Source: Nymphaea colorata
Taxonomy: Eukaryota > Streptophyta > Magnoliopsida > Nymphaeales > Nymphaeaceae
Length of the DNA: 64,000 bases
Assembly (NCBI RefSeq): GCF_008831285.2
Contig: NC_045139.1
Span: forward strand, 25,150,412-25,214,411
Direction: 5' to 3'
Position numbers and translations under genes: made by a program. The notes under the pieces are model-generated. The model saw nothing but the letters and a program-made list of their open reading frames with translations. It made no database searches and had not been told where the DNA came from. This document shows, in pieces, positions 28,792-40,919 of the stretch; within the stretch, counting starts at the first letter, position 1, and each line of letters starts with the position of its first letter.

Positions 28792-28868
<77 letters not shown>

Positions 28869-28900
28869 ATATATTTATATTTATATATATATATATACAT
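28792..28900. repeat. (AT)n microsatellite with TTTATA interruptions
   Basis: Over 100 bp of AT units with a few TTTAT interruptions after 28852. Confidence 0.96.
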
Positions 28901-31900
28901 ACTTTACTCTTCAAAATAAAATTTTATAAAGGGACCACATAACTCACTAATCATGAAGATTCATGGCTGGGTTCTTTTATGTGGGAGGATTGAAAACTTG
29001 TTTCAAATCTCCCCTATTACCCTTGATCACTTAAATAAAGCATGAAACAAAATAACTTTAAATAGAAAGAGATAAACGAATGGTCAAGCTAGTTCATCCT
29101 TAATTTTGCCATGCAAAGGTTGATTACATTCATGAGAATGCATCCATTCTTAATAGTTTTTTTTTTATCATATATATATTGCAGCAAGATCACTCTCTCA
29201 CCGTGGGATTCTCTGTGAGGAGTTCAAAATGGTTTTAAGCTGGCTGTTTTGAAAGGGACGTAGCCTTGGGGCCCTTTTCAAAATTTGATATATGGGTTCA
29301 TCTTTAAGAAAAACCGAAATATACATGCATTATGCATTAACATGTACATTTAATCATAGATTTTCCCTAGCTGGACATCATTCCCAGCCATGAAACAAAT
29401 GAAAATAAACTCTGCCACGAATTGCTGAAATTAAGATGAACTAACGAGAAGCCAAAATATATGAGAAATGGTTAAAATCACCTACCTTGCGGTTGGTCTT
29501 GATACTTGCTTTTCGCCTTCACTTGTTTTTTAAATCGAGCAATCCTAAGCAAGAATCCAAGCTTGGATTCGAACTTATCAAAGTTAGAAGTAGAATAGCT
29601 TACTTGCTGGAATTTGTAGTTGAAAAGAAGACTTCTCACCACGAAAATCCTAAGTAAGGGTTCACTTAAGCACCCTAACTTAACAAAATCAATGGAGAGA
29701 ATAGAAGAAAATCAAAAAGAAAATAAGAGAAAAGAGGGAAGAGTACTTGGGGGAATCTCACATCTCTTCCTTGGCTTCTCCCTCCTACCTCCTTGGCTGC
29801 AACACTTGATGGAATACCTCAAATTTTTGTCCCCCTCCTTGGTGGCCAAGGAGGTGTTTATATAGAGGAGGAGGTGGGTTCAACCACCTCCTTTAACTTG
29901 TCTTGGAAGATTAATCAAGGCTTAGGGAAATGAAAAATAGATTAAATGAGTTTTAATAGCTCTATTTAATTATTTGCACGAGCTAGGTGGGCTGGGCTAG
30001 GTGTGGTCAACCTTGGTTCAGACTTAGCTGACCAACTTTGACCAAAATTTTAGACGAAAATACCCTTGCATAGAGTTTTGCCTTATTTTGTGTTTTTTTT
30101 TGTTTGAAATCGAGCTTGTTAGGTTAAAATCTAGTTTCTAAGCTCTAAATGTCATTGAATTATGATAATTCAATTTAAATTTGAATAAAATTTGAAATTT
30201 CTGTCAAATTTGACTCGAAAAGGGTATTTTCGTCTATAATTTGATTGAAGATGGATTTCAACTGAATCAAACTGAGCTCATGTTGACTGAGCCTAACTAA
30301 GATTTGGGTGCACTAGGGTCGAACCTACTTGAATTAAGTGGGTTTGACAAGCCTAGTTATTGTTTTTCGAAGATTGAAAACTCTTAAAGATGACCTAGTT
30401 AAAAAAAAAAAGATGCATAAATGTTTCTCTTTTCTTAGGTTTTTAGTTATGATATCATTCATTTTTCCTTGAAAATGATTTCATTTAATTGGGAGAAAAT
30501 ATTTATTTATTTATTTTTTTAAATGGGGGGTGTAACCCCGCGGGGGGAGGGGGGGCTCTTGACCACACGGGCTAGGTGGGGCCCACACATGGGTCCCACA
30601 TAACATTCTAGACTGAATTAGATCCAATTCTTGGATCTAAGTCAAAATTTGAATTTTGCAATTGGATTTAGATTTCAAATGACATTTGTAATTAGATTTG
30701 GTTGTCAAATCTTAATTTGGACATAGTTGAACTCGTAATCTTGCATTGGGATTTGTGTCACGAGTTAAATTCATGATTCGAATCCAAATTACGTTTAGGT
30801 TTAGGTTCGAAATTGGCTATGAAATTGTAAATTTTCACAATTTTTTTGAAAAATTTTCACATTGCTTTAATTTTGATGTAGAAAGATTTGAGGTGTTAAC
30901 ACTAATATTGTTCTTACTCTTTAATCTAATAAATTTTTAATATATCATAAAAGGGGATAAAATGTAAAAACGAAAACCTTCCCATGACTTAAACCCTTAT
31001 ATGGAAAAGGGTAACAATAAAACCTTCAAATATTCAAATTTTGCAAGTGATTATTCAAAATGACTTTCGTGGCAAAGGAAAGGACTCACAAAAGACGCTG
31101 TTGATGTGGCAATAAAATTTGCTCACAGATGAAAATGGATTTGAGTTGGAGAGTCTACGTCCACCTCCCCAAGGATGGACCTTACCCGTGGAATCTGGAG
31201 GCGTTATTATCGTTCTGATTTTTTTTTCTACCCTCATCTGTTGCTTTTGTCTCGAAAAAATCTCAAATTCTCTGGGACAATGACATGCACACCGTACTCA
31301 ACGCAAAAAAAAATCAAATAATTTTTAGGTTGGCAATCTAGAGCTTCCAGGTCCAAAGATGTCAATGGATTGAATTTAGATTGAATACATCCTTAATTAT
31401 ATATGTTTTTTTGGATATTCAGATATTCGAATTCGAATTCAGATTTGAATTCAAATAAAAAAAAGTTATATTCGAATTCCAATCTGATAATCCGATTTTA
31501 CAATCTGAATGCGATTCACATCCGATTTTTAAATTTATATGCGAATCCGAATTTTCAACCGGATTTTGTCAATTTTCAAAATTTAATGGCATTAGATTCA
31601 GGATGTTTGTCTAAAAATGAATCCAATTTGAATTCGTATCCAAACCCGATCGGATATTTATGAACATCCGAATCTGAATCCAGCTCAAATGCCATTTATT
31701 AAATTGAATCTGATCTAATTTCTTAATCGGATCGAATCTGTCAAATCAGATATCCGATTCAAATTGGATATATTGACATTCCCTCAAAAATATAAGTCAA
31801 TACTATACCGCCTTCAACTTGATGGAACACACACTACCTTAAGAGTCCAAAAAAATAGCATTCTTGAAATCTTCCACTCAAACTCCCACCAACTATTGAG

Positions 31901-32371
31901 CCAAAAATTTCAAATAATTAACAGCTTTTTATTATCTTTCCATTTGTCAAAATGTTAAACAGGAGCAGGCTATGTCTTACGGCTCATAACGACGGTCCAT
32001 ATGAAACAGTTTGTAAATGACCAAAGTACCACTACTCATTAAATGGACTCTTCCCTCATAAGGGCAAAAATGATATGCTCAAATAATGGCCTTCTAAAAT
32101 CACTAAAATGCCCTTATTGATTAAATAGACTCTCCCTTGTAAGGGCAAAATGGTATAGCATACCACACAAATGTCCTTACTAAAATACCCCTTGGTTTTA
32201 AACTGTGCGACCACGATTTTCTATGTTACAGCATACCACAGAAATCGTTCTCGGCTAGAACTGTCGATGAGGAAAACTTGATAAAATTTATCAATTTAGA
32301 CAAGGGCCTTGAGGAAAAAAAGATTTGTCAGGACCATGAGGTCTTTTCTAGAGATTTGGCAAAGAGTGTCT
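28901..32371. other. Intergenic DNA, probable decayed repeat remains
   Basis: No gene supported. GC-rich island at 30530-30600 (GGGGGGTGTAACCCCGCGGGG). The 31390-31770 stretch is rich in GAATTCGAATTC and CGGATAT words and resembles the degenerate repeats at 26010-27060. The 29190-29290 island may be an LTR fragment. The longest frame (29620-29865) has no recognisable motif. Confidence 0.45.
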
Positions 32372-32700
32372 TGTTGGACTTTTGAAGTAAAAAACTAAAC
32401 ATGCTCAAGTTCATGCATAAAAGTAACCAGTTAGCATTTACCGGTTCTTGTCATGATGCACAATGAGGGGACAATCTCCTCAGTCTATGATCAGTGTCGA
32501 TGAGCCAAACAAAGAATGCCAAAGATGAGAAGGGACCGATCCGTAAAAATTTTTCCAACCCCTTAAACCACTCATCATGCGACATAAATAGGAAATCAAA
32601 GGTCACTTTGAATGGGTGCGAAGACCAAAAGATGCATGTTGAAGAGGTGCTGAATCGCAACTGTTGGACTCTTCAATGCACATTCTCCAACATCCTCCGA
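32372..32700 (+). repeat. LTR-like arm, plus orientation (inverted partner 35270-35585)
   Basis: Starts TGTTGGACTTTTG and shares, in order, CATGATGCACAATGA, GACAATCTCCTCAG, AAACCACTC, TAAATAGGAAATCAA, GATGCATGTTGAAGAGGTGC with the reverse complement of 35270-35585. The arms are diverged by indels. The TGTTGGA start suggests the edge of an LTR. Confidence 0.65.
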
Positions 32701-32749
32701 CTTGACCCAAGCAACTGATATACCATGCAATAGACCGACCTTAAGTCTA

Positions 32750-34740
32750 TACTTTGGGTCTATAAGTTGTCATGCAATACTCTTAACATAACAAGTACAA
32801 CTAATGTACAATCAACAAGAATATAGAGAATCAAACTTTATTACTATAATGTGATAATATAAATATAAGTGTGTACCTGATTACAAGGATTTCACTAAAC
32901 TCATCATCTTAACATGTTCGGAAGACAACCTTGGGACCAAACCTTTAGTAAGAGGATATTATATTTTCAGTTCCAATGTCATCAATATATGCTAAATGAT
33001 TCTATATCATCTCCTTGACAATAAAATACTTCAATTCCATATGCTTACATGACGTAGTATTTTTTTGTTGTTGTTAGAGAAAGATACAATGGCTTCATTG
33101 TCACAAAATACTTTGAGTGACTTCTCCAATAGATTCAACCACTTTCAATTTTGATATAAAGTTCTACAACCAAATAGCTTGTGACGTGGTATCGAAAAGA
33201 GCAATAAATTTTGCCTCCATGGTGTGGGCAGTAGTAGGACTGCTTCCCATTCTTGCAAGAGATGGCACCACCTGCTAGTAGGAAAACATATTCAGTGATA
33301 GATTTCCTATTGTCAGGACATCTACCCAAATCTTTATCTAAATAGCTAACAACTACTAGGTGGTCCTTCCTCAAATATGTTAACATGTAATCTTTTGTCT
33401 CTTGCACGTATCACATGACCTCCTTGGCAGTCTTCCAATGACCAATCCCTAGATTCGACTGAAATATGACCCTAACTGCATACAATATGTTGGGACTGTA
33501 TCCATTTGTGCATACTGCAAGCTGCCAACCGCTAATGCATATGGTATTGCATTCATTTGTGTCTCTTCATCTTCAATGTGTGGACAATCTTTTAAATTCA
33601 ATTTATGCCCTTTCGTTATAAGTTTTGTAGTAGAAGAACAATTCTCCAACCCATATCTTTTGAGGATCTTATCATTATAAGCCTTTGAGAAATACCTAAT
33701 ATGCCTTTATTTTTGTCTCGACGAATCTCAATGTCGAAAACATAGATAGCTTTTCCTATGTCTTTCATTTCAAAATGAGAGAAAATAAACTCTTTAGCCT
33801 ATGTCACCATATTTTTATCGTTGTTTTGCAAGTAACATGTTATCTACATATAGTACCAGAATTATGAACTTCTCTTAAGGTATACATATTGATCAATGAT
33901 GTTCTCAGTACAACCAAAAGTTAAGATGATTTCGGTAAACTTGATGTAACATTGTCAGGAGACCTGTTTAATCGCATATATTGATTTATTTAACTTGCAA
34001 ACCAAATAATCTGACTCTTCTTTAAATAAACCTTGAGGTTGTTCTATATAAACCTTTTCATTCAAGTCACCATTTAGGAAAGTTGTTTTTACATCCATTT
34101 GATGTGACTCTTAAGTCAAAATAAGCTACAAGGGCAAAAAATAATCATCACTAACTCCTTACTTAAGGCAAGAGACAATATTTCTTTACAGTCAACATCA
34201 TCCATTTAAGTGAAGTCTTTAGCAACCATCCTTACCTTGTACCTCTCAATTATGCCTTCAAGGGCGCTTTTAAACTTAAATACCCATTTACATATAATGG
34301 GTTTGACTCCTTTAAACAGAATGACAAGATCCCACACTTTATTTTAGCCATAGAGTATAACTCTTCTTTCATGAATTTTATCCATGATTGCTTACACTTA
34401 ATAACTTCCATAAAGGTGATTGAATCATCGTTCATGAAATCACAGGTTTCTGCAAGTACACTAATTAAGATGAATAGCATATCTCCTTTCCATACATGTG
34501 GCTCTAAATTTTCAAATTGAACTTGCCATTTCTGTAATTGCTCACTAGCATTATCCACTAGCGTTTTTTTTCATTGTTATATCAGTGATTGAATCAACAT
34601 TCTTTTAATATTTGAATGAAAGATGATAGGAAGTCTATTAGACATTGTATTTTCTGGTTCAAACCTAGCATCCTTAATTTCTTCAGAGAGATTTGCAATG
34701 TCTTTATCTCAACATAACCATCTTCAAAAAATCTAGCTTT
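32750..34740 (-). pseudogene. Copia pol remnant (reverse transcriptase and RNase H), minus strand
   Basis: Reading right to left. The start of the RT domain is at about 34370 (SWIKFMKEELYSMAK). The active-site box region at about 33862-33830 reads LYVDNMLLA, where the second catalytic Asp is Asn. 33649-33449 contains IPYALAVGSLQYAQMDT. The RNase H part at 33407-33135 contains MQETKDYMLTYLRKDHL and DKDLGRCPDNRKS. Stops, shifts and the damaged active site show it is dead. Protease and gag of the same type lie farther right at 35590-36430, separated by a foreign LTR-like arm. Confidence 0.82.
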
Positions 34741-34776
34741 ATCCATTTTTACTATTTATAGTGGATGAGATGAGAC

Positions 34777-35070
34777 AATGGGAAGGACCTTTAGTGCGTT
34801 TTCTTAAGAAAGAATACATTGTAAGGAAGAATACATTGTGCCTCAGTATACCATGCCTAGTAGTGCATATGGAAACCATATGTTTAAAAAGATGGTTTGT
34901 GCCATGTTGAATTATTCAACATTAATGGGAAGGACCTTTAGTGCGTTTTCTTAAGAAAGAATACATTGTAAGGAAGAATACATTGTGCCTCAGTATACCA
35001 TGCCTAGTAGTGCATATGGAAACCATATGTTTAAAAAGATGGTTTGTGCCATGTTGAATTATTCAACATT
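34777..35070. repeat. Perfect 147-bp tandem duplication
   Basis: Copies 34777-34923 and 34924-35070 appear identical at every base by eye. The start is AATGGGAAGGACC and the end is TTATTCAACATT. Perfect identity in an otherwise diverged remnant suggests a very recent event or an assembly artefact. Confidence 0.95.
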
Positions 35071-35269
35071 TCATATTACATCAGAGCTAGGTTCTACACC
35101 TACGTATATGCCCAACTGTTTTGCCATGCCAACTGTCTCTCCCTTGTTTGGATCTCTCTTCATCTTTCCCCTTATATAGTTCTCTCCATTTCTTTGTGTT
35201 GTTCTTTCTCTCTGAAGTGATGACTAAAGTATCTGCATCGATTTAAGAAGTGAATGTTGGTTCAACATT

Positions 35270-35585
35270 TGCGACCCTTCGTTTCAGCACCTCTTCAACA
35301 TGCATCTCTTCATTTCCACACCCATTCAAGGTGACCCTTGATTTCCTATTTATATCACATGATGAGAGTGGTTTAAAAGGTTGAACAAATTTCTGAAGAT
35401 CAGTTCCTGCTCACCTTCGGTATTCTGCGCCTGTGCTCATGGACGGTGGCTGTAGGCTGAGGAGATTGTCAGACTTCATTCTTTTCATTGTGCATCATGG
35501 CAGGAATAGGTAAGTGCCCTAACTGACTATTTCTATGCATGAACGTGAGCATGGTATGTCTGGTTTTTACTCCAAAAGTCCAACA
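35270..35585 (-). repeat. LTR-like arm, minus orientation
   Basis: Reverse-complement partner of 32372-32700. It begins TGTTGGACTTTTGG at 35585 and runs left. It sits between the copia protease remnant (right) and RT remnant (left), so it interrupts that element. Confidence 0.65.
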
Positions 35586-35712
35586 ATTAGTATTAGAGCA
35601 GCCCGTAATTGATTGCCAATACGAATAATAGCACCTGAATCAACCCACCAGCTATTAACTAGAATATTAATCAAATTACATTCATGAGAAACTATATTTC
35701 TCACAGTCTGTC

Positions 35713-35772
35713 CCCTAAACCCTAAACCCTAAACCCTAAAACCCTAAACCCTAAACCCTAAACCCTAAACCA
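35713..35772. repeat. Interstitial telomeric repeat (CCCTAAA)n
   Basis: About eight copies of CCCTAAA, one with an extra A, inside the copia gag-protease junction. This is the Arabidopsis-type plant telomere unit. It abuts a 68-bp tandem duplication that shares the boundary word CTAAACC. Confidence 0.97.
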
Positions 35773-35900
35773 TGTCCCTTATTCTTGTAGAAGAAGCACT
35801 TCATAGGAAAGACATCTTTATGAGGCTTGCGACTAAACCATGTCCCTTATTCTTGTAGAAGAAGCACTTCATAGGAAAGACATCTTTATGAGGCTTGCGA
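35765..35900. repeat. 68-bp tandem duplication beside the telomeric array
   Basis: Copies 35765-35832 and 35833-35900 appear identical. Each starts CTAAACCATGTCCCTTATTC and ends GGCTTGCGA. The unit contains the gag zinc-knuckle codons. Confidence 0.95.
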
Positions 35901-37096
35901 CTGGTTAAATGCTCCTGCAGCTGATTTCTTATCCTTTTCTTTCATGGCATTCTTCTTTGGTCCAACTCTATGGTAACTTTTATCTGAAGCCATATGTGCA
36001 TGGTGCACCTTCTCGCTCCTCAATCTCTCTTCTTACTCAACACACTTGAACACCAAATCATTGAATGTTCGTTCATCATTATGTGTGTTGTAAGAGATCT
36101 TAAACAAACTAATCTCAACAGATAGAGATGATATAATTAAGTGGACCAGAAAGTAGTCAGGAATGGTAACTTTCATATCATTCTACTGAGATGCCATGTT
36201 TCTCATTTCTAGCATATGCTAACGAATGCTACCCCCACCCATATATTTCACAGATGTGAGCTTTGGCATCAAGGTGCTAGTCCTAGCCTTGTTTGAACTG
36301 ACAAACTGATCCTCTACAACATTGAAAAATTCATTCACAGTTTGATAAGCGGGTATAGTCCCCCAAATATTCTTAGCAACTCTAGACTGCATAAGCAGCA
36401 AGTTAAGATTGCTCCCACTTATCAAATACTACTTTCTCATCTATTGTACTTTTATCAGTTAAAGGGCAGGCTCATTCACACGAAATGCTAGAACTAGATC
36501 GATACACCCCAATATTAGCAATATAGTTCCAATCAGTAAAATTAGATCCATCTAGAATAGCAATATTACTTGAGCCATCAAAAAGTAACAAACTAGGCAC
36601 AGCAATGACAAAAGATAAATATTCATGCTCTATCAAGAGGATGGAAAAACAAATATGATAATAATCTCCCTTATTATTTGCTTTTTCTTATTCAAGTGTG
36701 GGGTTATTACAGCCTCATTTTGGTAAAAAACCATAACACATCAATACACTTCGCCTTCCAATATTTGGTAAAACTAAAGGAACATGTAACCAAGGACACT
36801 CAACATGACACCTTTGAATGCTGCATGTCTCATGTATTGAATTACATTTCCTTCACCTTATCCAATTAAACTACAAACATAAAGACAACCACCTTTGAGC
36901 AGTGCAACATTTTTATGAGTTTAACACAATTCAATATTGGTGATCACAACAGTGGTATAGTTACATACAATCAAAATACACCGACTACTTTGGTGATAAC
37001 TAATGCAAATTATCTCAAGAAGAAGATGTCAATACTTCAAAAGTGAAATGTGCAAAGTACACGGCAAAACAATAATGTCCAAACACATACTTGGGT

Positions 37097-37097
<1 letters not shown>

Positions 37098-37144
<47 letters not shown>
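37098..37144. repeat. (CT)n microsatellite
   Basis: About 23 uninterrupted CT units. Confidence 0.97.
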
Positions 37145-37147
<3 letters not shown>

Positions 37148-37870
37148 AAAAAGACGTAGCATCACAAGGATCAGGAATAATAAACAGTAAATTTCTAATT
37201 TTACATTAAAAATTTGGCAATCATAATCCCAATAAGAAAAATTCAGTTGCAGCATAAAGATTAACAACCCATACCCAGCTGCCAACCCTAATCAGCCTCT
37301 TTAACTCCAACCTAAATATTGATTAGTCCTCCTTCCTCATCTCCAAAGCCAGATCTATCGCATTCTGTGTAGGGTTAGGTCGGGAACAAACTTGGCACAT
37401 TAGAGTTGAGCCTGGTTAGAGTTATGATGGTTAATTTAAAGAGATAGGTCAGAAAAAGGTTGAGGCATATGCTGCACCACCATTGTATGGTCAAGATGGA
37501 TATCAAGTTCAACTTTCTGTGCAGGATCAGGAAATGTAAAGGAAAAGAAGGAACATACGGCCATTTCCAGCACAAATTGATGATTTCCATGAAGCAAGGT
37601 CATGGCCTGGATCGAATCTTATATTTAATTGTTCATAGGTATCTAGCAATAGTGAAACTGTGAAAGTACTCTCCAGTATGACTAAGCTAGTCCAATGATG
37701 GTACAAAACCATAATTACACAACAAAGAAAGGCTAAGATAAAAACAATAATCAAACCCATGAGAAATGCAAAGATTTTGTAATGAGAGTCTTAATTTCAA
37801 ATCATAACAGCCTCTTTGCATCTTTTTGTACAAACTTATTATCTGATGCTCACAAATGAATTTATGGCAT

Positions 37871-37894
37871 GAGAGAGAGAGAGAGAGAGAGAGA
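37871..37894. repeat. (GA)n microsatellite
   Basis: About 12 GA units. Confidence 0.95.
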
Positions 37895-40013
37895 ACTAGA
37901 TATCATTTATGAGATTTTTACAGAGTCAGGGCCGTGATCTTGTGGCAGGTTAAACCAGCACGGCCAGGTCTCCCATCCCACCCCAAGAGTGGACAAAACA
38001 TTACTTAGCAAAAACATGTTCCAATACTCATGAGCCAGAAAAAAAAAAATCCAACTCCAGGTTATATACATGCAATGTTGCACCCGTATGCAATGACTGA
38101 TGCCCACGAAATCTGAACCATGATTGCCTACATGACAGCCAAGGCCCACTTCATTATGCCAAGCCTTTTGGGTCAATGATCTTATGCATAATGCTTCAAA
38201 CTCGAAATTTACTCATTAGAAAATAATGCTTCCTATGCACCCAAACTGATCAAGCTGTAAACAGTCGATCTACCAAAGGAACTACCACTTCATGCAGTGA
38301 CGGACAGGAATCGAGTCCAAAGCATCCTGCAAAAGACTCATATTAAATTGAAATAGAAAGGTGGAGTGCATCAAGCGTCTAAGTGACAAGAAACAACTAC
38401 TGCCAGAGGAGGAATCAGTAAATCATTCATTTTGTAGATTTGAATAAATCCATTCTCAATATTCATTAAATAAAGACAAATTTATCCTTGCAGGGGAAGA
38501 TAATTGGGTTTGGAAACCAGAGTTTGAATGTTCTATTGCTAATACATATGAAGATCTAAATTTTTCCATGGAAAGTAGCCACAGTAAAGGAAAAAAAAAA
38601 AACAAGACCTGATGGCAGAGGAAACTGCGTATGTCAACTTATGGTCCTTGTTTGATATGGAATTTGAAAAGATTGGATTGGAGAACTTCCAGAGCAAGAA
38701 AGAGAGACAGATAGACTTGGTATGTTCACGTGGTGTATTAGTTCATACAAGCCTTCTTAAGGACACATCAGTTTTCTAACTGGTTGATCAGGGTTTCTTA
38801 AATAGTTGGTATGCCCAACTATGATTTTTTTTTTTAAACTATTTTATTATTTTTTAGTATCAGTATTATATCATGTAGTTATGGTTGCAGCAGGGACAGG
38901 GTTACCAACATGGTATGAAGAATAACTATAAAAAAGTTTGGTAATGGAAAAGTTTACAGATACAAATGCACACACAAAAATAGAGGAGCTGAAAATCCTC
39001 CAGCCACTTTGAGCTTCATCCAATCACGGCTGCGAGATGCACCGGGTGATGTGCTGTGAGAGGCCGGAGGATTTCTCCGTTCAAATCCAAATGGAGAAAT
39101 CAACAAATCCCACAAACATATACCAAATATACAAATAACCACAAAATCTGCTCTACATTTATAAACCAAATTGCACTGTAACAATTCAGCATTTGAAGTT
39201 CAAAAAATTCAAATAGTTTGTGTCAAAGGCATATGACTACTAATTAACATTTTAAAAGTGAAAATGTGCAGCAAACATAAGAGACATTTCATCTCGGTTG
39301 AAGCCCAGATCAGTCTAAAAAGTTCCATAGCACCAAAGCAACACTAATATGCCAAATTTACTGTAGGATGATGGAAATACTCATGCAACATCAGTCGGTG
39401 GTGGTACAGGGGACAGTACGACATTCCAGGACTGCAGTAAGTACCAATGCAATTATGAGGCAGACTGCCTTATTAAGGAAAAATACTGAAAGCAGCATCT
39501 GATTGCTCACGATAAGAATCACACAAAGACCCCTTGAATGGTTGTAAGCCTAGAAGGAACTCCATTAACCTAGAGACTCACATCAGACACCTTGATCCTA
39601 ATGAGAAAGATCAAGTTTCTATATAATTTCTTTCAGATGATATACATTAGATAACATGAAAACAAAACAAATTACAACTAGATATTCACTTCAAGAATTG
39701 TCATATACTTTTGAGTTTGTCATGTCATGCACAAACTACTTTGTTCAAGTGGCACTCGTATATTTTGAACCAAGCTCATCATCCTCACATGCCTTAACTT
39801 TTGAAGAGTCGCATTCCATATGAGATTAGGGCTGGCACACAACCTAAGCTCAAGCAGCTTGAGCACACCATGGCTTAAACTTGGCTTCAGTCTTCATAAG
39901 CATCACTCGAGCTAAAGTTTTAAGCTTGAGCTTGAGCTTGAGCTTGGCTTAAGCTAAGCTTAATAAAGTCCAAACTCAGCCCAGTGGCTCAGGCTAAGAC
40001 ACAAGGACAATAC

Positions 40014-40911
40014 CTATGTTGTTAAGACGACGCCTAGGCGTGGACTAAGCACCAGTCCACATCCGTTGCCTAAATCCATCACTTAGGCGATGGGTGTGGT
40101 GTTGGCGCCTAGGCTGGACTAGGCACCAGCATGCCTACACCATGGGAAGGTATATGCCTGTGATTTTATTGTATATACTATGTACAATCTGTTATAATGT
40201 ATAATATATGTAAAATCTGAAATAATGTATATTTACGTATTGTATATTAATGTGTTATATATGTATATTAGAACAATCTGAAGCAATTTTTAAGTGGATT
40301 CATCTGCAATTGAATCTGTTATAATGTATGTTATATGCACTGATTTGTACAATCTGTTATATGTAAAATCTGTTATAATGAATATTATATGTTATACGCA
40401 CACTCTGTTGTAGACTTGTAATGTAAATTATATGTACTGATTTGATACGATTTTTGTTTTAAATGATTCAAGTGAAATAGTCTATAAGGTCTATAACTGA
40501 ATAGCCTATAAGAAATACAAGCATTGTGTCCAGTATGTAAACAAAAATGATGTGTGCCTTCTTTTGTGTATCAAACTAAGGCATCAGCTAGAACAGAACA
40601 ACACAGATTTAAAGTATGTAAACAAGCTGGAAATGTACTGTTAGTCTGTCATGTAAACAAGAACAGAACAGTTTTTCATGTTTTACTTTTTGGCTTTACT
40701 TACAAAGTGTAATCCAATTAAAACAGAACAGAACAGTTTTTCAAGTTTTACTTGGAATAGAAGCTTACAGTTCAGTCGGTAAGTACATAATTTTATTATG
40801 TAATGCTTAACATAACTAAAAAAATAATAATAAAATCGGTTGCCTTTTTTACCTAAGCACGCCTCGTCCTGCCTAGGCGGTAGGCGCTGCCTGGGCGCCT
40901 TGACAACATAG
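40014..40911. mobile_element. Non-autonomous hAT-type element, 898 bp, with GCCTAGGCG subterminal repeats
   Basis: Terminal inverted repeats CTATGTTGTTAAGACG and the complement of CGCCTTGACAACATAG match at 14 of 16 bases. They are flanked by the perfect 8-bp duplication GACAATAC (40006-40013 and 40912-40919); the base before it (G) is also shared. GCCTAGGCG-type palindromes cluster within about 130 bp of both ends. The centre is AT-rich, with repeats of AATCTGTTATAATGTATAT. There is no transposase frame. An 8-bp duplication is characteristic of hAT elements. Confidence 0.85.
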
Positions 40912-40919
40912 GACAATAC

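Larger units (their letters stand above)
35590..36430 (-). pseudogene. Copia gag and protease remnant, minus strand
   Basis: 36425-36219 contains FFNVVEDQFVSSNKAR and TSVKYMGGGSIR, the capsid region of copia gag. At 35830-35770 (and again in a duplicated copy) KCFFYKNKGHG is the zinc knuckle CFFCKxxGH with its second Cys lost. At about 35680-35600 NSWWVDSGAI is the protease active site. The telomeric repeat array at 35713-35770 interrupts it between knuckle and protease. Confidence 0.8.
36431..40005. other. Intergenic or intronic DNA; two microsatellites
   Basis: No complete gene is supported. Splice-like minus-strand segments end in short frames at about 38331-38283 (after TTTTGCAG: DALDSIPVRHCMKW stop) and 39436-39384 (after TTACTGCAG: SWNVVLSPVPPPTDVA stop). 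They could be 3' exons of a gene whose 5' part lies near 47000, but I cannot link them. Microsatellites are at 37098-37144 and 37871-37894. Confidence 0.35.

Noticed and set aside
40014-40911. Mutator-like element, because 9-10 flanking bases match
   Set aside because: Placing the ends at CTATG/CATAG gives an exact 8-bp duplication and symmetric TIR, and matches the 8-bp pattern of the other elements; the extra base match is likely chance.
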